DNA of 64,000 nt. Origin: Nibricoccus aquaticus. Its GTDB lineage: Bacteria; Verrucomicrobiota; Verrucomicrobiia; Opitutales; Opitutaceae. Positions 34,308 to 42,389 of this stretch are shown here, in pieces. The DNA lies in assembly GCF_002310495.1 (NCBI RefSeq), contig NZ_CP023344.1, positions 4,605,501-4,669,500 on the forward strand, read 5' to 3'. The notes below the pieces were generated by a model. The model saw only the letters and a program-made list of their open reading frames with translations. It was not told where the DNA came from and searched no databases. A program made the translations under genes and the position numbers. Every line of letters starts with the position of its first letter. The first letter of the stretch is position 1.

Positions 34308-34323
34308 GCTCAAGCGTATGAGT
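34308..34323. promoter_or_regulatory. LacI-type operator-like site, MFS/beta-helix divergent gap
   Basis: GCTCAAGCGTATGAGT keeps TCAAGCG and outer CTCA/TGAG symmetry and matches the palindrome at 27125-27140 at 11 of 16 positions. It lies in the 163-bp gap between the divergent starts at 34218 and 34382, so it could serve both units. Confidence 0.45.
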
Positions 34324-34381
34324 GCGGATTTTGCAGCGGGCGGTTGCACCGGGACCGTGCCTGCGGTGCAGTGGCCGGGTG

Positions 34382-35551
34382 ATGAACGCCCCTTCCTTTC
34401 ACACGCGTCTCGTTTGGTGGTCGGCCGCGGTTTGGTTGGCGATAGTGATCGGCGTCGTTCTCCCGGTCGACCTCGGGGCAAAGACCCACGTCATCAAGGC
34501 GGCCACGCGCAAGTTCGATGCCACGGCCGCCGGCGTGAAGCCCGGCGACACGGTGCTGATCGAGGCCGGGGCTCGCGGACCATTGCGTATCGAGAAACTG
34601 AACGGAAGCCAGCGGAAGCCCGTGACCATCCGTCCGGCGGGTCCGCTCGTGATCGCGGGCGGGATCGACAGCTACGCGGTCGCCTTTGTGGACTGCACCC
34701 ATTTCCATTTCACCGGTCTCGCCGACGCGGACCAATCGACGACGACGGCGGCCGGGAAATCACTCCGCCTCGAGGAGGGCAAAAACACGCTGACCGTGAG
34801 CGGCATTTCCTCTGACTTCGAAGTGAGTCACCTTGAAGTCACCGGTTCCGGTTTCGCGGGGATCATGATCAAGCAGGATCCGACCGATGATCCGAAGACG
34901 TGGCGCGATGCCTTCGTGATGCGCAATGTCACGGTGCGCGATTGCGTCATCACGCTGACGAAGGGGGAAGGCATTTATCTCGGAAATTCTTTCTACGCGA
35001 GCGGGCATCCCGCGGGCGCGGCGGACAAGCGCTGGCCCCACGCCATCGAGGGCGTGCGCGTGCTCCGCAACCGCACCTACGACACGGGTTGCGAGGGCAT
35101 TCAGGTCGGCTCGGCCACGAAGGACTGCGAGGTCAGCGGCAACACCATCGAAAAGTTCGGTCAGCGGCCGTTTGGCCCGTGGCAGGACAACGGCCTTCAA
35201 CTCGGCGAAGGCACGGGCGGACTCGCGCGCGACAACACGATCACCGACGGTCCGGGCAACGGCATCGTGGTGCTCGGGCTCGGGGACAACCGCATCATCG
35301 GGAACCGCATCACCCGCGTCGGTCACACCGGCATCGACTGCCAGAGCCGGCCGAAGGCGCTGCTCGGGCCGGGCTATCGCATCGAGGGCAACTTCATCAG
35401 CGAGACCGGCGAACATGCGATCCTCGTCAACGCGCCGGAGTTCACCGCGACGGTTATCGCGGGCAACCGCCTCGGCCAGCCCGGGCTGGCGCCGGCGATC
35501 TCACTGACCGAGGGTACGCGCGCGACGCTGCGCGACAACCTGCCCAATTAA
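34382..35551 (+). CDS. Secreted parallel beta-helix protein
   Basis: Start ATG 34382 gives 389 residues with a signal peptide (LVWWSAAVWLAIVIGVVLP). The rest has Asn/Gly-rich right-handed beta-helix coils: FEVSHLEVTGSGFAGIMI, MRNVTVRDCVITLTKGEGIY, RVLRNRTYDTGCEGIQVG, CEVSGNTIEKFG, LARDNTITDGPGNGIVVLG, RIIGNRITRVGHTGIDC, RIEGNFISETGEHAILV. Proteins with this pattern include pectate-type lyases, mannuronan epimerases and glycosidases of several families. I cannot name a catalytic set, so the function is open. It resembles the other beta-helix gene at 20647 only in general fold. The gene is flanked by glycoside hydrolases and shares an operator-like site with the MFS operon. Confidence 0.82.
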   Translation: MNAPSFHTRLVWWSAAVWLAIVIGVVLPVDLGAKTHVIKAATRKFDATAAGVKPGDTVLIEAGARGPLRIEKLNGSQRKPVTIRPAGPLVIAGGIDSYAVAFVDCTHFHFTGLADADQSTTTAAGKSLRLEEGKNTLTVSGISSDFEVSHLEVTGSGFAGIMIKQDPTDDPKTWRDAFVMRNVTVRDCVITLTKGEGIYLGNSFYASGHPAGAADKRWPHAIEGVRVLRNRTYDTGCEGIQVGSATKDCEVSGNTIEKFGQRPFGPWQDNGLQLGEGTGGLARDNTITDGPGNGIVVLGLGDNRIIGNRITRVGHTGIDCQSRPKALLGPGYRIEGNFISETGEHAILVNAPEFTATVIAGNRLGQPGLAPAISLTEGTRATLRDNLPN

Positions 35552-35582
35552 CCACCCGCCCGGTCGCCGTCGGTTCCGGCGC

Positions 35583-35598
35583 ACTCAAACGGTTGAAC
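35583..35598. promoter_or_regulatory. LacI-type operator-like site before GH39
   Basis: ACTCAAACGGTTGAAC is CG-centred and matches the 27125-27140 palindrome at 12 of 16 positions. It ends 48 bp before the GH39 start, nearly the spacing seen in front of GH1 (45 bp). Confidence 0.55.
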
Positions 35599-35646
35599 GC
35601 ACGCACGGTTTCCGGAGCCGGCGGGTTGTGTTGCCCTGTCCTCCAC

Positions 35647-37200
35647 ATGTCACCCGCTCCCGCGCATCCCGTCCTATCCGCCGCCCGCGCCACCCAGTCG
35701 CGCGAACTTCGCGTCACGCCCGCCTGGACGCAACCGGGCACGCCGTTCCGCCACACGTGGGAGCAGGTCGCCAACGTTGACCAGTTCCGCTGGATGGTGC
35801 GGCGCGACATGCAGGAGCAGCTGGAGCTGGCTCAACGCGAGCTCGGTGTGCGCCACGTACGTGCGGTTGGAATGTTCGACGACGAGATGCGCGTGTTCCG
35901 GCCGAGCCCGGCGTCGTTCATGGGTTACGAATCCGCCGCGCCGCGCACGAACTGGCAGAGCATGGACTACGTCATCGACTCGCTGCTCGATCGCGGCCTC
36001 AGCCCGATGTTCACAACTTCCTTCATCCCGAGCGCGCTGACGTCCGGCCCGACGACGGTGTTCACAACGAAAGGCCACACGAGCCCGCCCGACGACTGGC
36101 GGGCGTGGGCGGCGCTGGTCCGCGAGTCCGCGCAGCACGCCATCGAACGCTACGGCCTCGCGGTGGTGCGCGGATGGTATTTCGAGGTCTGGAACGAACC
36201 CAACTTGCACAATTGGTTTTGGGGTGGCGACAAGGCGCAGTTCCTCAAGCTCTGGCAGGTGACGCACAATGCGCTGAAGGACGTCGATGCCTCGTTACGT
36301 GTGGGCGGCCCGTCGTGCGGCCGCGCCGAGTGGATCGAGGACCTCATGCTTTTTGGAGCGGCGAACAACTGTCGCCCGGACTACCTCACCGCCCACGTTT
36401 ACAACAACGACGCCTCGGTCGGCGAGGCGCTCGCTCCGTTCGATGGGGCGCAAGCCGACAGGGGCAGCCAGTCGCCGAACTTCGCGATCGGCATCATGCG
36501 CGGTGTGCGGACGCAGGTGGACCAGCTCGGCCACAAGGGCGAGTTGCACTGGAACGAGTGGGGCCGCTCCTTCCACGGCGTGGACAAGCGCCGCGAGTCG
36601 GCCGCCGAGTGCGCGTTCATCGCGCGCTTGCTCGGTGAAGTGTCCCAAGAGGCCGACGCCTTCGCCTACTGGTGCATCAGCGACATCTACGACCAGGTCG
36701 GGTACGGCCGCGAGGCCTTCCACGGCGGCTACGGGCTGCTGAACCTGCAGGGCCTGCGCAAGCCCAGCTACCACACCTTCCAGCTTCTCTCTCGGCTCGG
36801 CACGGAGCGCAAGCCGGTGCCGGACTTCGGCGTGAACGCCTTGGATGGCGCCATTGCCACGGTTGATGCGAGCGGTCGGGCGAGTGTCTTGGTGTATGCT
36901 TACCAACATGACGACGTGCCCGTGCGGCAGCCGCTTTCCGTGGTCGTGGAGCTTCCCACCGGCACCAAGCCCGGGGTCATTTATCGTGTCGACAGCATGG
37001 AAAACAATGTCGTGAGCCGCTGGCAGGAAATGGGCGCTCCTGATTATCTTTCGCGGGCCCAGACCGCCGAGCTCCAGGCGGACAACACGTTGCGGGCGAG
37101 CACCAGCGGCGTGCAGGTGGAGACCATCAACGGACGCCGCTGCGCCCGCTTCACGATGGAAAGCCCCGGGGTGGCGCTGCTCGAAATCGAGCGCGAGTAA
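35647..37200 (+). CDS. GH39-like glycoside hydrolase (beta-xylosidase type)
   Basis: ATG 35647 gives 517 residues; the frame is open much further upstream but only through the preceding gene. The barrel starts with ELGVRHVRAVGMFDDEM. The acid/base Glu is in YFEVWNEPNLHNWFW (about 184), and the nucleophile Glu is in ELHWNEWG (about 304). GYGLLNLQGLRKPSYHTFQL is typical of GH39 beta-xylosidases, followed by a C-terminal beta-sandwich. There is no signal peptide. GH39 contains beta-xylosidases and alpha-L-iduronidases, among others. A LacI-type operator-like site precedes the gene, and the LacI-family gene is its downstream neighbour in the opposite direction. Confidence 0.88.
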   Translation: MSPAPAHPVLSAARATQSRELRVTPAWTQPGTPFRHTWEQVANVDQFRWMVRRDMQEQLELAQRELGVRHVRAVGMFDDEMRVFRPSPASFMGYESAAPRTNWQSMDYVIDSLLDRGLSPMFTTSFIPSALTSGPTTVFTTKGHTSPPDDWRAWAALVRESAQHAIERYGLAVVRGWYFEVWNEPNLHNWFWGGDKAQFLKLWQVTHNALKDVDASLRVGGPSCGRAEWIEDLMLFGAANNCRPDYLTAHVYNNDASVGEALAPFDGAQADRGSQSPNFAIGIMRGVRTQVDQLGHKGELHWNEWGRSFHGVDKRRESAAECAFIARLLGEVSQEADAFAYWCISDIYDQVGYGREAFHGGYGLLNLQGLRKPSYHTFQLLSRLGTERKPVPDFGVNALDGAIATVDASGRASVLVYAYQHDDVPVRQPLSVVVELPTGTKPGVIYRVDSMENNVVSRWQEMGAPDYLSRAQTAELQADNTLRASTSGVQVETINGRRCARFTMESPGVALLEIERE

Positions 37201-37273
37201 AGCACCACACGCGCGAGGGCGCTCAGTTCAGCACGCGAGCTCGCCGTGGGGCGCGTAGAGCCACCTGATTATC

Positions 37274-38299
37274 TCAGGCGGCGACCACCGTCGCGCGGGC
37301 GACGGCTTCGCGCCAGACGCCACGGATGGTCAGTGTCTGTGAGCGCTCGCTCGGGCCGCGCTCAAATGACTGGATCTTGGCGATGAGCCGGTCCACGGCG
37401 AGTTGCCCGACGAGGTCGCTGCGCTCGTCCAGACCGGGGCCTTCGGCGGGAGCGGAAGCCGCCTGGAGCTCCCAATACGTGACGGAATCCGGTTGCAGCA
37501 GGCTTCGCATCTGACGTCCGAGCACGAGTTCCGGCCGGTATTGCTCGCGCCACCGCTGCAACTGGTCGCGTGCCACGATTTCGTCTTCGTCGTAGAGGCA
37601 CACGGGAATACGCCGGGTTTCCGGCAGGCCTTGTTGCTCGCGGAGAAAACGCGCCTGCATGAGCCCGCCGCTCATCGCGTCGAACGAGCGCAACAGCGCC
37701 AGGCCGGTGCGCCGGTCCCCGGCGTGTGCTGAGGCGAGCCGCGTGAGCACCGCATCCAGGTTATGAAAATGATCCGGGTGTACCTCGTCGAAGCCCGCCT
37801 CGGGCCAGCGGCCGTTGACGACGACGACGGACAACTCACGCCAGACGCTGGCGGTCACCGCCTCCGGGCAGTGGTGCACGGGCAGCAGCACGCCCGTGAT
37901 GCCGCGGGCAATCAGGATGTTGACGAGGCGCGCCAGCGTCATCTTGGGCTGATGTAGCCAGTGTTCATCCAAGTAGTAACCGAGCGCCCACGCCCGCGTG
38001 CGGCAGGCCTCCAGTAGTCGCCGGCCTGCAGGATCGCGTTTCCAAAAGTGTTCGTCGGGATGCTGGTTGACCCACGCGAGCGGCAGCTGACCGCCGGAGG
38101 ATTTATCCCCGCGAAGCAACGCGAGCGAGCGGGCGGCGACGTTGGGCCGGTAGCCGAGTTCGTGCGCAATCTTATGAACGCGCAGGCGCGTCGCCTCCGG
38201 AATTGCCGGCGAGTTTCGCAAGGCGAGGCAGATCGTGCTGGGATGAACACCGCAACGCTCCGCAAGGGTGCGCTGCGTCACTGGGGTAGGGCTTGGCAT
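37274..38299 (-). CDS. LacI-family transcriptional regulator
   Basis: The protein has 341 residues. The N-terminal helix-turn-helix at about 8-57 reads TLAERCGVHPSTICLALRNS and continues ELGYRPNVAARSLA, including the hinge helix that inserts into CG-centred operators. The remainder is a periplasmic-binding-protein-like sensor domain (LINGRWPEAGFDEV-type strand visible as VVVNGRWPEAGFDEVHPDHF). Four CG-centred palindromes lie at 26760, 27125, 34308 and 35583 in front of the neighbouring transport and hydrolase genes. It is the obvious candidate to bind them, as repressor or activator, with a sugar or sugar phosphate as effector. That link is inferred. It diverges from an AraC-family gene across 88 bp. 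Confidence 0.9.
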   Translation of the reverse strand: MPSPTPVTQRTLAERCGVHPSTICLALRNSPAIPEATRLRVHKIAHELGYRPNVAARSLALLRGDKSSGGQLPLAWVNQHPDEHFWKRDPAGRRLLEACRTRAWALGYYLDEHWLHQPKMTLARLVNILIARGITGVLLPVHHCPEAVTASVWRELSVVVVNGRWPEAGFDEVHPDHFHNLDAVLTRLASAHAGDRRTGLALLRSFDAMSGGLMQARFLREQQGLPETRRIPVCLYDEDEIVARDQLQRWREQYRPELVLGRQMRSLLQPDSVTYWELQAASAPAEGPGLDERSDLVGQLAVDRLIAKIQSFERGPSERSQTLTIRGVWREAVARATVVAA

Positions 38300-38387
38300 G
38301 AACTCTCTGGGTGACTTAAATTGAAGGTATCAGATGTTCGCACTGGACAGAATGAGTGAGGTGGCAAAAAAGCTTGTGTAATCTGGC

Positions 38388-39248
38388 ATGGACGCGGACC
38401 CCACCATCAAGACCCGCCTGCTCTCACGCCCCGTGCGTTCGCGGCTCGGCACGATCCAGCTGGCGGGCCTGAACAAGAGCGGCTTCGGCGTGGGTGTGCA
38501 CAATCACACGCTGCGCACCTTGCCACACTACGCGCTCAACTACGTGCTGGGCGGCGAGGGCGTTTACCGCGACGATAAGACACGCGCGGATCAGCCGGTC
38601 GGGAGGGATGATCTGGTGATCTTTTTTCCCGGTAAGGCCCACGCGTGCGGCACGCTGCCTGGGAGCTATTGGGATGAGCTCTGGTTTGAATTCTACGGTC
38701 CAGTCTTCGATCTGATGCGGGAAACCGGCATCCTGAATCCGGCGCGCCCGATCGTGCCGGCGAAAGGCAGCGACTACTGGTTGCGGCGCATCACCAACAT
38801 CCTGCCACCGGCGCATCTGCGCACGCGCACCTCGGCCGATTCCATCGTCCTGCATTTCGCGCATGTGCTCACCGATATGGTGCAATCCTCCGACAATGCC
38901 ACGGTGGCGGCCGCGGAGGACGACTGGATGCACAAGGCGTGCGGATTGCTCGCGGATGAGGAGGTCGATCCGGCGGCGAGCGAACCAAAGGCGGTGGCAA
39001 AAAAACTCGGGCTTTCCTACGAGACGTTTCGCAAGCGCTTCAAGGCTTCGATGGGAGCCGCCCCCGGCAAATACCGGCTCGACGCGCGCTTGGATCACGC
39101 CGTGGCGCTCCTTTATCAGGGCCGGCACAGCGTCCGGGAAATCGCGGACCTGCTGGGCTTCTGCGACGAGTTCTACTTTTCGCGACTGTTCAAACAGCGC
39201 TTCGGCCGCCCGCCCCGGGAATTCCGAAAGCAATCACGCGGGCACTAG
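38388..39248 (+). CDS. AraC-family transcriptional regulator
   Basis: The 286-residue protein has an N-terminal cupin-like sensor (HNHTLRTLPHYALNYVLGG, DDLVIFFPGKAHACGTLPGS) and a C-terminal AraC helix-turn-helix at about 205-280 (VAKKLGLSYETFRKRFKASM, then VREIADLLGFCDEFYFSRLF and RPPREFR). The sensor pattern suits monosaccharide-responsive regulators. It diverges from the LacI-family gene, giving the region-3 locus two potential regulators. No binding site could be assigned to it. About 400 bp downstream is a possible terminator. Confidence 0.9.
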   Translation: MDADPTIKTRLLSRPVRSRLGTIQLAGLNKSGFGVGVHNHTLRTLPHYALNYVLGGEGVYRDDKTRADQPVGRDDLVIFFPGKAHACGTLPGSYWDELWFEFYGPVFDLMRETGILNPARPIVPAKGSDYWLRRITNILPPAHLRTRTSADSIVLHFAHVLTDMVQSSDNATVAAAEDDWMHKACGLLADEEVDPAASEPKAVAKKLGLSYETFRKRFKASMGAAPGKYRLDARLDHAVALLYQGRHSVREIADLLGFCDEFYFSRLFKQRFGRPPREFRKQSRGH

Positions 39249-39876
39249 CATTTCCAGAAGTCCTTAAACAGAAGCGCCTCCCGAGCGAAGGTGTCATCTG
39301 ACCCGCCGGGCCAAGCATGCTCCGCCAGGACAGGTGGAGCTTAGCGGTGAGACCACCGGACGAAAGCGCCTTCAAGGCGCGAGCGAGAGGAACGGGAACG
39401 GATTCACTTCAGTTCATAACTTTTCTTATTCTGGAGCCCCCAGCTAGGGAGCATCGTGGCGGGCCGCGCCACGCGGACCCAACCCGATCCAAACCGAAAA
39501 TCGGCCACTTCGCAGGGATGCCGACAATCAGCACCGTCGCGCAAGGTGGAGCGCGGTGTACGTGTTCTACCTGCCGACCCCTCGCACCTACTGCCTTTCA
39601 GCGATGTTTAGTTTCTGAACTGGACTGGACCTCTCAAGTTCCCGCTACCTCACGACCGCCCTCTGCAGTAGCGGCCGTCTTTTTCACTTTCGAGTTCCGG
39701 ATGCAGCCGTTCCGGTAACTCATTCGGATGAGTCCGCTACGTGTCGCTTTGAATCGGCGCACTCCCAAAGTCGTCGCGGCATCCCCACCGCACGTAACCA
39801 GCCCCCCGGGGCGATTCGCTCGTATGGCCCCTGCCCGACTTTTTAGCCACACATCCCCCATCACCCCGCGATCACG
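39249..39876. other. 628-bp gap without a recognisable gene
   Basis: No frame in this stretch shows family features. It contains a terminator-like hairpin near 39652-39684 and the presumed promoter of the DUF4886 gene at 39877. I see no tRNA fold. Confidence 0.6.
39652..39684 (+). terminator. Terminator-like hairpin with T-tract
   Basis: ACGACCGC (39652-39659) pairs with GCGGCCGT (39671-39678) at 7 of 8 positions, with an 11-nt loop, followed by CTTTTT. It is 400 bp after the AraC-family gene. Confidence 0.45.
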
Positions 39877-41226
39877 ATGATCTCTTCCGCTCACTCGCCT
39901 CGGTTTTCTAGCTGGCTTCGCTGGCTTGTCCTCCTCGCCGCGCTCACGACGGCTGCGGCCACCGCGTTCGGCGAGACAGTTCGCATTCTGTCCATCGGTA
40001 ATAGTTTTTCGGAAAACTCCCTGCGCCACCTCCCGGCTCTGGCCGCGACCCAAGGAGTGGAAATCATCGTCGGCGAAGCCAACATGCCGGGCGCCAGTTT
40101 GAAACGCCACGCCTCGCACTGGCGTGCCGCGCAACTCAATGCCGACGACGCCGAGGGCAAACCCTACCGCGATCGCCGCAACCCCTCCGCTCCGCCGCAA
40201 TCGCTGGCGGAACGCCTTCAGGCCGACACTTGGGACTACGTCACGATTCAGCAGTTCAGTCAGGAAAGTTTCCGTCCCGAAACTTACGAGCCGTGGGCCG
40301 GCGAAATCGTGGCCGCCATCCGCCGCTATGCCCCGCAAGCGCGCATCCTCGTCCACCAAACCTGGGCTTACCGAGACGACCACCCGTGGTTCGCCGCGAA
40401 AATGCCCGAGGCAAGTTCCCCATCCCTCCACGCGACCCAATCGGGCGAGTTCCTCACCCCCGCGACCATGCACGCAGGGTTGCGCGCCGCCTACGACGAA
40501 CTCGCCGCGCGCTACGGCTTCACTGTCGTGCCCGTGGGAGACGCGTTCCATCTCGCGCGCCAAATGCCATTATGGCAGGTCCAGTTTCCAGACCCCTCCT
40601 TCGACTATAAAAATCCTCCGGCCGACGCGCGACCGAATGAGCCCGGCAGCCTCTTCGTCGGATGGCTCTGGCGCAAAGCTCCCAACGCTCCCGCCGCCAC
40701 CTTCACACTCGATGCCACGCACGCGAATGTCGCCGGCGAATACCTCGGTGCCTGCGTGTTTTTCGAAACGCTGACCGGCCGCGACGTCTTGTCGGTCACC
40801 TGGCATCCCGCCCCGCTCACCGACGAACAAGCCGCCAGCCTCCGCACTGCCGCACACGCCGCCGCCCGGCCGAGCCTGAGCCCGAACTCGAGTTCGACTC
40901 CCGCACCCGCAGGCGCGCCCGCCGCGCCGCGAAGTGAGTTGGAGCAATCCACCGACCGCGCCTCATCGATTGGTTTCTCACTACGAGCTGGCGAGTCAGG
41001 CGCTCCAACGCACGGTCGGTTACAGGGCCGCCGCATCGAGTTGCTCCACTTGAAAGACGATACCGAGATTGGCCTCGGCACGATGGACTTCGCGCCGATT
41101 TTCAAAGCCGTCGACACGATCGGCGCGCTCCGTTGGCAAGTCGTCGAGATCGAACGTTACAACCACGACCCGATGGAATCCGCCCGCCATTCCCTCGAAA
41201 AAATCCGTGAATGGGACCGCGTCTGA
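39877..41226 (+). CDS. DUF4886 SGNH-like protein fused to a sugar-isomerase C-terminus
   Basis: The 449-residue frame has a signal peptide (LVLLAALTTAAATAFG) and then a DUF4886 domain of SGNH-hydrolase type. It shows RILSIGNSFSENSLRHLP with the putative nucleophile Ser, WDYVTIQQFSQESF, ILVHQTWAYRDDHPWF, and TLDATHANVAGEYLGACVFF with the Asp/His pair. This domain ends near residue 330. After a Ser/Pro/Ala-rich stretch, residues about 386-449 (IELLHLKDDTEIGLGTMDFA and onward to SARHSLEKIREW) look like the C-terminal strand and helix of a cytoplasmic TIM-barrel sugar-phosphate isomerase. The combination makes no structural sense for one enzyme and probably records a deletion that joined two genes. 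The DUF4886 part may still function as an esterase. Confidence 0.75.
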   Translation: MISSAHSPRFSSWLRWLVLLAALTTAAATAFGETVRILSIGNSFSENSLRHLPALAATQGVEIIVGEANMPGASLKRHASHWRAAQLNADDAEGKPYRDRRNPSAPPQSLAERLQADTWDYVTIQQFSQESFRPETYEPWAGEIVAAIRRYAPQARILVHQTWAYRDDHPWFAAKMPEASSPSLHATQSGEFLTPATMHAGLRAAYDELAARYGFTVVPVGDAFHLARQMPLWQVQFPDPSFDYKNPPADARPNEPGSLFVGWLWRKAPNAPAATFTLDATHANVAGEYLGACVFFETLTGRDVLSVTWHPAPLTDEQAASLRTAAHAAARPSLSPNSSSTPAPAGAPAAPRSELEQSTDRASSIGFSLRAGESGAPTHGRLQGRRIELLHLKDDTEIGLGTMDFAPIFKAVDTIGALRWQVVEIERYNHDPMESARHSLEKIREWDRV

Positions 41227-41301
41227 ACCGCCCCGCCGCTCCTCCCCGGTCCGTCGCTCGCTGCCTCGCTCGCACTCTCCCCACCGCCTCGTTTTTCTTC
41301 C

Positions 41302-42366
41302 ATGTCGTCTCCAAGCACCACCGTAAACCTCGCCGTGATCGGCGCCGGTGCCATCGGTATCGCTCAACTGCGCGATCTCAAAGCTCACGCCTCCGCTCGG
41401 GTCGTCGCGCTCGCCGAAACTTCCGCCGAGCGCGGACCCGCCGTCGCCGCGCAGTGGGGCGTGCCCGAGTGGGTGCCCGATTACCGGACCTTGCTCGCGC
41501 GCGCCGACGTCGACGCCGTGACCATCGCGTTGCCCAACCACCTGCACGCGCCCATCGCGCTCGAAGCGTTGCGCGCCGGCAAACACGTGTTGCTCGAAAA
41601 ACCGATGGCCACCAACGCCTCCGATGCGACCGAGCTTATGCACGAAGCCACGACGCGCGGCCTCAAACTTATGGTCGGCCAGAACGCGCGTTTCGCCCCC
41701 GAAGTGCAGACTGCCCGCCGACTCATCGCCGAGGGTGCGCTCGGCGAAGTTTACCACGCGAAGACTGCATGGACGCGCCGCGCCGGCATCCCACGCATCG
41801 GCTCCTGGTTCACGCAGAAAAAATTCGCGGGCGGCGGCAGTTGCTACGACATCGGCGTGCATGGTCTCGACCGCTGCCTGCACCTCATGGGCGAGTTCGA
41901 CGTCGTGTCCGTCTCCGGGCAGACCTATTCGAAACTCGGACCGCTCGGCCAGGGCGCCGGCACATGGGGCCACGGCGACATCGACCCAACGGCGGTGTTC
42001 GACGTCGACGACCTCGCGGTCGCGCTGCTGAAACTGCGCAGCGGCCGCAGCGTGTTGCTCGAATCCTCGTGGGCCGCGCATCAAGAGGACGCCGATTTCA
42101 ACGGCACCCAACTCTTCGGCACGGCCGGCGGACTGATCTTCCCGCCGCTGCGTCTTTTCCGCCCCGGAAAATACGGTTACAGCCGAGAACAAGTCGAAGC
42201 CACGCCCGACTTCGTGAACCCCAACCGCATGGCGCACTTCGTCGACGTGGTGCTCGGCCGCGTCGAATCCTACGTACCCCTCGCCGAGTCGGTCGCCGTG
42301 CAACGCATCCTCGACGCCATCTACGCCTCCGCCGCCACCGGCCGCGAAGTGCGCCTTGATGGCTGA
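41302..42366 (+). CDS. Gfo/Idh/MocA-family oxidoreductase
   Basis: This 354-residue protein starts with a Rossmann fold, VNLAVIGAGAIGIAQLRDL, whose G-x-G-x-x-G binds NAD(P). The conserved ALPNHLHAPIALEALRAGKH-type segment is seen as TIALPNHLHAPIALEALRAG. The EKP motif with the catalytic Lys is at about 98-100 (VLLEKPMATN), and the conserved Asp/His pair is in CYDIGVHGLDRCLHLMG (about 185-190). Family members oxidise or reduce sugars, inositols and their derivatives in the cytoplasm. It lies 75 bp after the fused DUF4886 gene whose tail is isomerase-like; such isomerase and oxidoreductase genes often form catabolic operons. Substrate not determinable. Confidence 0.92.
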   Translation: MSSPSTTVNLAVIGAGAIGIAQLRDLKAHASARVVALAETSAERGPAVAAQWGVPEWVPDYRTLLARADVDAVTIALPNHLHAPIALEALRAGKHVLLEKPMATNASDATELMHEATTRGLKLMVGQNARFAPEVQTARRLIAEGALGEVYHAKTAWTRRAGIPRIGSWFTQKKFAGGGSCYDIGVHGLDRCLHLMGEFDVVSVSGQTYSKLGPLGQGAGTWGHGDIDPTAVFDVDDLAVALLKLRSGRSVLLESSWAAHQEDADFNGTQLFGTAGGLIFPPLRLFRPGKYGYSREQVEATPDFVNPNRMAHFVDVVLGRVESYVPLAESVAVQRILDAIYASAATGREVRLDG

Positions 42367-42389
42367 CGCCCGGCTTTCGGTCTGCTCCG

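Noticed and set aside
34900-35646. Long upstream extension of the GH39 reading frame
   Set aside because: It runs through the beta-helix gene in another frame and is Arg/His-rich; family homology starts after 35647.
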